DNA of 64,000 nt from Rotaria socialis (Eukaryota; Rotifera; Eurotatoria; Philodinida; Philodinidae): assembly GCA_905331475.1 (NCBI GenBank), contig CAJNYU010004111.1, forward strand, positions 1 through 64,000, in the 5' to 3' direction. Below are positions 1 to 10,784 of the stretch, piece after piece. The first letter of the stretch is position 1; each line of letters begins with the position of its first letter. The position numbers were made by a program, and so were the translations under genes. The notes beneath the pieces are model-generated. The model worked only from the letters and a program-made list of their open reading frames with translations, was not told where the DNA came from and made no database searches.

Positions 1-357
1 ATCACTCTTTACACTGTTTTTGATCAAAAAGATGTCAAAAATATATATTAAGTTCTACTCTAGAAAAATTTTATTTGTATGAGCTACACCCTACTTATAC
101 CCTAAATATTTTGTTTTTGTAACCTTACCCTGCCCTGCCCTACGAGCTTTGTACCCTAGCCCTGCCCTGCCCTACGAGTTTTGTACCCTAGCTCTACCCT
201 GCCCTGCAGGGCAGGGTAGAGCTAGGGTAGAACAAGGTTGACCTGCAGGACTCTAACAGACAGTTGCTACAATAGTCTTTTCCTCAGAAATATGTTTTCT
301 ACGTTTATTCAACTTTTATATCAATATTAGCAATTCAAATTTTTGTATTTTTCTTAG
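1..357. other. Non-coding lead-in with GC-rich short repeats
   Basis: No coding frame is supported here. The stretch holds two head-to-tail copies of a roughly 32-bp unit rich in CCCTGCCCTG (about 124-190) followed by a long perfect palindrome (184-229). It ends in a pyrimidine-rich acceptor-like site (TTTTTCTTAG, ending at 357) that probably starts the first exon of the next gene. Confidence 0.6.
184..229. repeat. 46-bp perfect palindrome
   Basis: Two 23-nt arms mirror each other around the junction 206/207 (CCCTG|CAGGG), with no spacer and no mismatch; base 183 against 230 is the first mismatch. The left arm overlaps the end of a tandem CCCTGCCCTG repeat. It can extrude as a hairpin or cruciform, and could be an inverted junction of the neighbouring repeat or the end of a mobile element. 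Confidence 0.85.
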
Positions 358-3300
358 AAAACAAGATCTCACGCAGTTCATCGCATCAACGATGGTGAAT
401 AAAAAAGATGAAAATGGCTCTTACAGCAAAAGTATTACTCTCTCACATGAAATGATCAAGACTCGTGTAAAATTTTTTCACAATCTCTCATTTCGTACAC
501 ATTACCAAGAGTACTTACTAAATGCGCATAACGTGCGATGTCAAATTCAATTATTAGAAACACAAGAAATATATCTCACTTTATCTGGTGAGAAATTAAA
601 TGTAAAAACCGCTTGTCAAACAATTCCGAATTTATTCGAATTAACACATGAAAAAATTTATGATGATGAAAATGTTGATCAACAAAGTATAAGCTATTGA
701 ATAGTTAACTTTTATTTTTTACATGCATTTTTTTAGTGATCTATTGTTCACAACAGATTAAATCAGATTTAATTATTCCTGTCATACAACAAATAATGGA
801 TAATCACAATATATTTACACTATGGGAAAAAACTGCGATGTTTTATGGTCATTTTAAAGTTACTTATCTTACACATGAATCCTTTAAAGTTTCTGAAGCT
901 CGTATTACAGAGATATTAAATAAAGAAATATCATACATTGAAAATATGGCTATGCCTGAAGAAAAAACTAGAAATTTGTTGAAGAGTATTGATGAATTTA
1001 TTTTTAGTAGACAAAATCCAGAACTAGTTATTATTCGTTGTAAATATCCATATAAGTTAGATATTAAAATTAGTTTGTTTGGAAGAAAAAAGTTAGTTCG
1101 AAAGACTAAAAAACAGCTGCAATCGATCGTTTATAAACATACCATAAAAACATTTCAATTGAAAATGACTGCTAATCAAGTAAATAATTATCTTTAAGAA
1201 ATATTTAGAAGAGAAAAAAATGCATTTATTTTCCTTATTCTAGTATGAATATCTGTTAGAAAATTGTATTCATGAATTGAAAGATATAGAAAACGAATAT
1301 AAAGATGATTGTGTCAAGATACGAATACGATTAAAAGAATTTAGTGCCCCACAATATCTAATCGATAATATTAAACAAAAAATACGTGAACTTATGATTC
1401 AAATAGTTACTTGTCAATTTCACAAAATTGGAAATTCTATAACATTAACTGATGATAACAATAAACAATTGAATCGCATCGCTAGACATAATTATTGTCG
1501 AATAGAAAAACTCGAGACAAAAACTGAAATGAAAGTTTATTCGATTCCAAAAGCCTTATCACCATCAGTGAATATTTCGAATTCAATAATGCTGCAATCC
1601 AATGAATTTGTTTCGGCATTATCAATGAGAAAAATGTCAGTATTAAATGGTTCAATAGAAATCTATTTAACAAATCAAAGTGATTCTATACCGGTGAGAT
1701 AAAAAAAATCATAGCTAATGAGTTTTCGATTTCCCCGTGTTCACACTTCAATGATATTTTAGAGAGATGTTACGATTATTTCATCGCCGGCAGGAGCCGC
1801 TGAAGAACGTATTGAATATATGAGTGATAATGGCTATTTTGAAATGAAAACCGGCAGAAAATTTCTATTTCATCGCTGGTCACCGGTTGTATCAGATGAT
1901 GATAGAACCAATCAAAAATTGAAAAAATCAATTGAAAAATTCATATCTTCAACTTTACAAAGTGTTACAACATGTTATAGCAATCTAGAAAAAATAGTTT
2001 ATTTAACAAATGAATGGGAAAATATTGGTGCTCAACAACAACAACAACAACAACTATTAGCTAGTTCTATAATCAATGAAGTTAAACAAGAGATCGAAAC
2101 AAGAAAAGTCGATTGGAGAATTTTATTTATTTTTAATGAACAACAAACGAATTTTTATAAAGAATTTTGTGACGTTTTAGTTAAAATGCAGACTGATAAA
2201 GATGGTTTTGCTCAATTTTCCTCTCCAGTATCAGGTATGCTCGAATAGAATTGAAACTTTTCAACAACTTTATAGCTGGTAGCACCTACAGATTCTCATT
2301 TGAATTTTTATCTAACAGAATTATTAGCCAAAACTTTTGTTTAAATAGTGATACAAATAACACTGGCAGCATCATCAAATCTCAATCTAATTAAATGTGA
2401 AAATGAAATAACGGATTATGTTCAAAAGCACATATTAGCAAACAAAACATTAAGTAATGAATTTGATGTAAGAAAATGGGATCAACATATGATAAATGCT
2501 TTTTATAAATATTCTTTAAATCAATCAGTATTACCAAACATGGATCTGACTAATAATTCGCAAATTCAATTAGTTGGTTCAATGTCCAATGTTGAAAAAA
2601 CAATTGAAAAATACAAGTTAATGTCCGAAATCTTCAAACAAAAATCAACATTACAAATTCCACCACCCGTAGCTGCTAGAACTTCAACTCGTTCAAAACC
2701 AATTGATCTTAAAGCTTATAATATTTATTTTAGTTTTTGTCAGCAAGACCAAACTTTATGTAATCGTATAAATAATTGTTTAAAGGGCGAAGGTTATGTT
2801 CTATATGAAACACCAACAAATGTATCGCGATTTCAATCCTACATTGACAAATCGGATGTCATCCTAATTGCTTTTGACGAAGAGTACCTAGAAAACTCAC
2901 ATTCTATAAGTGAACTGAATTATACAAAATCAGCAAGAAAAACAATAATTCCATTTGTAATTAGAAATAATACAAAAGAAAATTCTTGGCTCAGTTCACT
3001 TACAATTGCAGAATCATTCTATGATTTATTCGATACTGAAATTGATATTGAATTCAAAGATGATTTTGATCTTGAATATGATAAATTATTAACTAAACTG
3101 GTTCGTACTCTAGAGGAAAGCCTATTGACTCACACTAGTATGTCTTTTATTCTAGTTGCGTTATACAAAACCTGGCACTACAGGTAAAACCTATGCTGAA
3201 ACTACAGCTTTACCGAAGATTACAAAAAGTAATGATGACTACGAAGAAGCTGCATTTGGTCATAGATCAATAGCTTTACAAAAAGTGACACCTGAACAAC

Positions 3301-4127
3301 GGCGTGAAAGTGAAACAGCGTATCAAGAAAAATTGGCCAAGAAAATTGAAAATGAAAAGATACCAAACGATGAAATCAATTCATCAGTTGCCGATTTAAC
3401 AGTTGTGATAGAATATTTGGAAGAAATTGTGCGCGAAGGAGTTACATATTCTAAACCACATTCCGAAGAGCATGATACATATTCAATAGGTCCTAGAGGG
3501 TGGGAATTAGGTAAGAATTTTTAATGCTTAGCACTCGAATAAATTTTCAAAAACAAAAAGTATTTTTTATTCATAGATGAAAATCTAATAAGTTGCATGC
3601 AACAATTTTCGAACTCTATAAGGCGCTGGTTAAATAAATCACCGAATGTAATTCGAGGAAATATTATACCATTCACTCCTACTGGCGATATAAATGATGC
3701 TATTTTCCTAATTCATCAATCACCGAATGATCCATCATTTGCACAAAACTATGTACCATTGGATCATTCGCCAAGTGACAAATACTTTTCGCTATTTAAT
3801 TCCAATCCAGGTTCATGCTTTAATAGTGAACAATCACATGATTATTTTCAAAAACTCGTTGAAAGTGTTAAAATAATAAAGGACATCGAAGCACGAATGA
3901 TAGATAATACAATAAAGTCCAAGACTGATAAGCCTGATGATAACAACAACAATAACAGTAATGAAAAGAACATTGCAGATGGATTTAGAACACCAGAAGA
4001 AATGAGAAAAATCGAGCAACTTGACAATCCAAATCGTATTTGGAAGAAAACGAAATTCACAGAATTTATTGAACTGAAAATTAAAAATATTCTTGAATTT
4101 AAAGAATTATGTGAGAAATGGAAATAA
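358..4127 (+). CDS. KH-like repeat / TIR-domain protein
   Basis: Seven exons fit GT-AG splicing with matching phases: 392-686, 737-1179, 1244-1693, 1763-2234, 2349-3100, 3156-3510, 3577-4127, giving 1105 aa from the ATG at 392. The frame stays open back to an acceptor at 357, so upstream coding exons are possible. Residues 1-640 form a divergent mixed alpha/beta region with stretches reminiscent of KH-like repeats; that is a weak resemblance only. There is a short polyglutamine run near residue 480. Residues about 676-790 look like a TIR domain: an AYNIYFSF strand, an SDVILIAF strand, and ISELNY with a glutamate (E742) where TIR NADases carry the catalytic one. The C-terminal 300 residues are not recognised. 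One donor (GTTCGT at 3101) is non-canonical. The 3' end is uncertain because the next acceptor lies 28 nt past the stop. Confidence 0.65.
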
Positions 4128-4155
4128 ATATAAATTGTTTTCTTTCAATTTTCAG

Positions 4156-7100
4156 ATTAGAAATAAACCTCATGGATTCATTACTCATACAACATTCATC
4201 CCTTGTTCGTCGTCTTCGTCGTGAAAATTCGAATGTAACAGTTGCAGAAATAAAATTATATTTCGATAATATTGTTTTCTATATAAAAAATTTCAATTTC
4301 AACAATAAGAAAAACGATGCTTTAGACATTTTAACGCTTATTTCTGATGATTTCGCAGCGATGAACACTCTTCAATTGTTTGATCATCCAGCTCTAATTA
4401 ATCATCCAATATTTATCTACATCGGACGTACATTAGAAATGTTATTAGTTAAAATGAATCATTCACAATCAATCCCAATGGCAAAATATGAAGAAGATTG
4501 CTTTTATTCTATTAGTTATTTAATAGCACAATTATGTTTATATCGAAATGAAACTATCAAATTATTCTATGGATCAATATCAGATGAAATATTTCCTGTA
4601 ACAGATAAAATCAACATTAGAGATGAAAGCATCAATGAAAATAGTAGAAGATCTAATCCAATAGCAGAAAAACCAAATTTAAAAGTGACTGGTCTACCTC
4701 CGCGTGCACCTATAGCCCGTCCAATTGAAGAAAAAGATGATGATATAACAAAAATACCTCATCGAAAAATATTTTCTGCTCAACTGGTTCCAGTGACGAA
4801 TGTCGTAGAATTTCAATCAGAAGTATCACTGATCCAATCAACAGACTTCCCATCTAAAACATATCAAGAAATTCTTTTGACGAATTCCTTATTGAATAAA
4901 CTTACTCGTGCTATTGATGATCTATCCCGAATTGAATATTCGCCATATCATGTTAAATATAAAATCATAGACCGGCTTGTTCGTCTTTGTTCGAAAATGA
5001 ATATTGTCGATCGATTACTCGATCCGATTGTTAAATGTTTATGTTCAAAACTGTATCGACAAGCTTTTATAACGATCGAGTCCGAACAGTTGCGCTTGAA
5101 TCCTAAACAATTACTTTTTATCTATCAATGTACACAATTTATTATTCAACATGAATTTCAACGGCAAGAGCAAATTCCTCATCTACTTTGTCAAGCTATG
5201 ATTGATGTTACAAAACCAATCGTGGAAAATATTTTGCCAATAGCCGGTAATTCAATTCTAGTGTTTTCGTAGGATTTGAGTAGAAAAGCTCAGTATGTGT
5301 CACATAATGTTGAGTATTTTGAGAATACTTACATAAAACCATTGAGTCCAAGAGCTTCTGGGCTCGGATCCTACGCCGGTCACTGCTATAAATAGTAATA
5401 ATATTTTTGATGTGTTTTTCTTTCTGATAGGCGAGTTCGATGCCACATATTTTAATGATCGAGGGATTGCTCTCTACGCTTTATCTTGCCATTTGGAATT
5501 GTTAAATCATTTATCATTAACATCGTCCGGTAGACGATATTTCATGCAAAGTAATATTATTGATCAAATGAAAACTATCTTATATGACGAGGCATTGCTT
5601 GATAATGCCGTTGAAAATGAAGAACTATTTCATGCAGATGTGGCTGTTGTTGTTTACACACTCATGCTATTGTGTAATCTAGCTTATGAAAAGCAAATGT
5701 TTTCAATATTGAAAAAACAAAATTTTCAAAATATTTATTCTAAATTAGAACCAGCGAAAGATAGTACGATTCAACTGGCATGTCAAACTCTATCAATAAT
5801 TTTAAGTCAAGATCAAATTAATGAAGAAAATGAGCCAATGAAATTGCGAAAAATGTGTGCCGAATATTTGGAGAAAAATGTTATTGAATCGAAACAAAAA
5901 AAGAAGTTAGGTGTTGTGAAAGATCGTGAAGGTAAATATTGATGTTTGAAATATGTAGTTAAAATAGAAACGCTCATCTTTTAGAACGAGATACTCACGT
6001 AAAACTTCGATTTCTAAATGAAACATTTTTGGCAAATTTAAAGCGAGAAATTGAACATTTAGCGACAACCGAATATGACTCAAATCCATCAAGGTACAAA
6101 AATATTGGACGAAATGTTCGTGTTGTGTCGTTACAGGAGACCAGCGAAGTCGAATCGCTACTTGATCCTATATTACAATGTTTGAATTCGAATTTTTATC
6201 TGAAAGTCTTTGGAAATATTGAACTTAGCCAATCGAAACCTAAATACGGAGCGATATCAAATAATCGGCCTCTTGCAGCAAAACATTTATTTTTCATGCG
6301 TGAATGTCCAGAATTTCTCTTTCGACATGATTATAAACGAAGAAAGGAGACAGCTGATACCTTGGGCAGAATAATGTTGGAACATACTAAAATAATATTC
6401 GAACAACACTTATCTATTCTGCTTGGCGATGAGGGTAAGAACACGCTTAATTAAATTGTAAGAAACAGACGCGGTTTAGGCACCCACCTGAAATTCAGTA
6501 CGCTTTTGAGCTACGATGAGCGACCGAAAATGTTGAAGTAATTATTTACTACTCATACGTTTTCGATTTCAACCTCTTCAGCGATAGTGAGATTCCGCAC
6601 ACTTGAGAAATTTACTTTCAACTGCTCTTAAATATCAAGGATGGTCGCCTAGAGGATATCAACGATTCCTCCGACACTCGGCAAACATTCAAATCTTAAA
6701 GAATTTCGAACCACTAGAAAGAAAAAAAAGAAAAATAATGCACGTGCTATTCAGAGTTTTCCGGTGTTATTGATTTAGTTGGAGTCAACGAAAAGAAATC
6801 GTAGTATTATAGGGAACACATGAAATTTATTTATTCGTAATATTATACGTTTGATTTTTATGTAGGCAAACAAAATGTAGACGAAATAAAAGCAGCACGG
6901 ATGACAGCATTAAGCTATCATGTGAAATTGTTAAGTCATTTTTCATTGATACGATCAATACGAAAACAAATTGTATCGTTGCCAATCATCAATCAAATAT
7001 TATCAATATTAGAAGATCAATCATTGATTGATAGTCGCGGACGGATCGATGATGCAAAGATCGGAATTGTTGCACAATCTCTAATATTATTATATAATCT

Positions 7101-8292
7101 TGCAGTCGAAGATCAAGTATTAGAAATGCTTAAAACAAGAAATCTCATGAAAATCTGTACGAAATTACGTCTCGTCAAAGATAAAATTATACATTTTATG
7201 TCACAAATTTTAATGATAATGTTAGATAAAAAAGCCTATGAAGATATATATGAACCGCATTCGTTATCAAAGACTTCTGTTGAATATATTAATAGATCTA
7301 TTGTCGGGCCTAGGCAAGTACATCAAGGTATAAAATTACATCATTTATTGAAAAATCTCGAAGGTAAACCAGAACAATTCTTCAACTATTCTTCAACTAT
7401 TCTTGATATTCTAGTTCTTACTCAAAATGATACATTTAGTGAGTGTCTTGTTGAAGAAAAGGAAGGCATTTCTGTTATGACAAAATGTGTTTGTGTAGAT
7501 AAGCTACAAGATAAGAATCCAGATAGAAAAAAAGTTGTCGAGAGAATTGTAGAGGATAAATCCTCAGATGATGATAGAAAACAAATATTGGAGCGAATAC
7601 AAAAATTGGCTGTACTTATTATTTGGAAACTTTCATTTTATGGACCGAAAACAATTACAAAATTGAAATCGAATGACTTATTTATCGACCAAATTCTTTT
7701 TTTATTAAGTGTAGCATCAGAAAAATCTATCAAAACTCCAAAATCAATCATTTGGAGATTAGGTAATGAAGAAACCATACGTTCCGAAATTGCAAAAAAA
7801 GATAAGACTCAACGAAAAACTGACGAAGACACGACAGATCCTGATCAATTGATTTCAACGGATGAATGGGATGAATCAATTCCGTATGATGTCATCATTA
7901 GCTACAGCAATAAGACTCAGGATAAGATTCTAACTGTTAAAATATACAATCGTCTAACAGCAACTGGCTATCGAGTATATAGTGAAAAGCAAGGAAATCA
8001 TCGGTTACAATTAATGAAAAAAGCAGTGGAAAAAAGAAAACCTATACTTGTTTGTTTATCGTCAGCATATCGTAAGTCAAAAATATGTATGGCTGAACTT
8101 GAATATGCATTTAAAGAGTCAAATCCAGTTATTCCAGTAATTGTAGAGCCAAACTATAAAATACAAGGCTGGTTAAAGCATATTATTAATGGAAAAAATC
8201 CTATTGACTTAGCCAATTTAAAAATAAAAGAGTTCGATGATCAACTTATTAGGGTATCTAAAGAGATTGAAGAAGCAAAAATTGACGATTAG
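4156..8292 (+). CDS. Internally duplicated helical-repeat protein with C-terminal TIR domain
   Basis: Four exons: 4172-5246, 5431-5931, 5985-6434, 6866-8292, giving 1150 aa. All three introns are phase 1. The start at 4172 lies 17 nt after an acceptor-like TTTTCAG, which fits a trans-splice site or a 5' UTR intron. Two homologous alpha-helical blocks (about residues 270-525 and 541-810) share the pattern LLDPI..CL.S, an F..HE/D..R segment, a LS.H..LL.H.SL segment and an L..L.NLA segment; they look like ARM/HEAT-type repeats. The C-terminal TIR domain (about 1010-1135) has YDVIISYS, a G(Y)RVYSEK strand, PILVCLSSAY, and CMAELEYAF with the presumed catalytic glutamate E1086. A helical-repeat regulator on a TIR effector recalls the ARM-TIR layout of SARM1, but SAM domains are not seen. 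Probable role: NAD+ hydrolysis or TIR signalling. Confidence 0.78.
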
Positions 8293-9707
8293 ATATGCCT
8301 CTCCATCGATGATTGTATATTTTAAGAGAAGAATATCAACGGGCTCTCTGGCAGAGGACACACTAGAAAAATATGAAATACTCGTGGATGTGTCAACAAA
8401 TAAAAATTGCAACAACATTATTTGTTTTACTTTTTTTTCCATAACTGCATAGAGGTCGTCGAGCTGCATAATCAATGTTTCTTTATTAGTTCAGCTTTTT
8501 TCAGGAGTAAAATTTGAGAATCACATGTGCACTCGTGTCACATTATATTGATGTAAAATATAGTAAATTAAAGATCTTTCATTGATTTCTTTAATTTTGA
8601 ACGGAGGTTTTTCGCATGTCTTGCTGCTATTCGCTCGTTGCCATGCGTTTCCTCCTTCTACGTTTCTCAACATGCATACACTACTCCATACTTGTCATTT
8701 TGATTATAGACTTTTTGATCTGAGAAAAATTGCAAACAACAATATTTTTGAGAAATGCTTTTTTTTCGTTGTAATAGACACTTACCAAATCGTGATTATC
8801 TTCCGGACCCCCATCGCTATGAATAGAAAGTCATGAAACTTCGACTTATGATCTTTGCCTTTAGAAAATATAATATGAGTTCCGCAATTTTGTTTTTGCA
8901 TCGCTTATGTAGCTCGACGAGTTTTATAGAACTATGAAAAAACAAGTGATACAGTAGTCTACCTAATTTTGTATTCGTTTTTATCAAAGGTATTTTATTA
9001 ATATTTTTTTCTTTAAACTTTTTAGATTATGTGATATGAACTTTTAGATAGGCCTTCGATCTCCTTGTTATTACAAAGGTTAGTTCTAAATTTGTGTACG
9101 TAATATTTATACGTAGATGTTTTTAACTGAACTCAATACACATTCATACAAGCTTCTGTATTCTCCTTATTTTTGTCACGCGCAGTTCGTAGATCCATCT
9201 CTATGCATTTGGACTCTGATTTAATCCCTTCGGAAAATTTCCGAACATAGAGAGAAAATTGAAATCACGATGACACTCAAAAATTGACTAACGCAAGATA
9301 ATTATTGACGTGTGTCAATACTAACTTGAATAAAATCTTGTTGTTTCTCGTCTATTATGTACTTGTAAAGCAAATCTACTTGAATCATAGGTTTATAATT
9401 GGAATATTTCTTTTATACCATTCTGTCAAGGTTGTACAGCATCCCTATGTGACTTACAAAATTGCAACTGACGAATTTTTTCACTTTCTGTCAAAATTTC
9501 AAGGGATTCTCTTTGACTAATCGCCAATGATTGAAAGAAAATAGTTTTTTCTTTTCTTTCCTGTCGCAGTTAAAGAACCGTTTTAACTGATTCGAAATCA
9601 TTTTTTTCCAAACTTGAATTATACATCTCATATCTTAATCAGAAGTTAACAACTTTGACCAAAATTCTAATCATTTTTTTCTTTTTTTCTAGTAACAAAA
9701 GTAAATA
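8293..9707. other. Intergenic, no gene seen
   Basis: Short frames only, none with recognisable protein character. The last 40 nt contain a strong pyrimidine tract ending in TTTTTCTAG (AG at 9691-9692), 15 nt before the next start codon: an acceptor for a 5' UTR intron or for a spliced leader. Confidence 0.5.
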
Positions 9708-10784
9708 ATGACCTCTACTACATCGAAATCATCGACGAATAGTGATTTCTACTATGCGTGTCGTAACGGACTAATAGATAAAGTTCGTGAACAATTACCA
9801 AATATGACGTTAGCAGAAATCGATCAAATTCAAGCCAATGGCTCTACAGCACTTCACGCTGCAAGTTATTATGGTCATGCAGAAATAGTTAAATTGCTAT
9901 TAGATAGCGGCGCTAGTCGTTCAATAGAAAATGAGCAACACAAATGTTTGCCTTATGATGAAGCCGAAAAAGAGGAAATTAAAAAATTATTTATACGTGA
10001 AACAGCATCGAATAGATTTGCCGATGATGGCTCAGGACGTATCGATTGGATGAAATGTGATGCTGCAGCCGAATCTCTTGCAAGTGATTATCGATATCGG
10101 CATAGTGGATTTGGATGGAAAAGTAAAAATATTGATCATCGTTTAAAATATATTAAAGAAGAAATGGGTCATACAGAAAATAAGGAAGTTAAAAGATTTA
10201 TTGATCAAGTACAATCGAACCCGTTTAATCTTCTTAAAGCTTATACTGTCGAATCTCCTTTCTATATTAAATTAAATCGAGATTTAGCAACAACTCATTA
10301 TGATCGCGGTACAAATTTTGGTTTAACATATTTTATTGATTTTTTCTATAATCATCCGGCGTTCGACAAATTATCATTCAAAGGTAAAGTCTATCGGGGT
10401 ATGTGTGCAGTACAAGATGATCTTAAGGAGTATAGTGTAGGAGGGAAAGTCATGAACAAAGCATTTATGTCAACCACAAAAGATCGAGCCGTAGCGGAAC
10501 AATTCGCAATCAAAAATGTAACTGATCGTAAAAAACAACACGGCGAAAATGTTAAATTATCTATTCTTTGCACATACGAAATCATTAATGATCGAACTGG
10601 ATTAAATATAGAAGAACTATCTGAATATAGACATGAAAAAGAAGTATTAGTAGGACCCTATTCAGCTTTTACAATCATTGCGATACGTAAAGTTTCTGAC
10701 AGTTATGTTGAAATACATCTTCGAGAATGCGAAAAAGTGAATGATCAAGATGATGATGATGATAATGATTTTGATGATGATTAG
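9708..10784 (+). CDS. Ankyrin-repeat mono-ADP-ribosyltransferase
   Basis: Single-exon gene, 358 aa. Residues about 15-100 hold one clear ankyrin repeat (NGSTALHAASYYGHAEIVK) and a weaker one. The C-terminal half matches the arginine-specific R-S-ExE mono-ART fold: VYRGM with R230, FMSTTKD with S255, and the ExE pair at E310/E312 followed by VLVGPYSAF, the usual strand after the catalytic glutamate. It should transfer ADP-ribose from NAD+ to a protein side chain, most likely arginine; the target is unknown. No signal peptide or membrane segment is visible, so a cytosolic place is likely. The last 14 residues are nearly all Asp. Such ankyrin/ART combinations are common in bdelloid genomes. It follows two TIR genes on the same strand. 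Confidence 0.87.
   Translation: MTSTTSKSSTNSDFYYACRNGLIDKVREQLPNMTLAEIDQIQANGSTALHAASYYGHAEIVKLLLDSGASRSIENEQHKCLPYDEAEKEEIKKLFIRETASNRFADDGSGRIDWMKCDAAAESLASDYRYRHSGFGWKSKNIDHRLKYIKEEMGHTENKEVKRFIDQVQSNPFNLLKAYTVESPFYIKLNRDLATTHYDRGTNFGLTYFIDFFYNHPAFDKLSFKGKVYRGMCAVQDDLKEYSVGGKVMNKAFMSTTKDRAVAEQFAIKNVTDRKKQHGENVKLSILCTYEIINDRTGLNIEELSEYRHEKEVLVGPYSAFTIIAIRKVSDSYVEIHLRECEKVNDQDDDDDNDFDDD

Noticed and set aside
3138..3155. An 18-nt intron with perfect GTATGT...TTCTAG ends
   Set aside because: Removing it keeps the frame that soon stops; the 55-nt intron 3101-3155 using GTTCGT gives the open downstream frame and a usual size.
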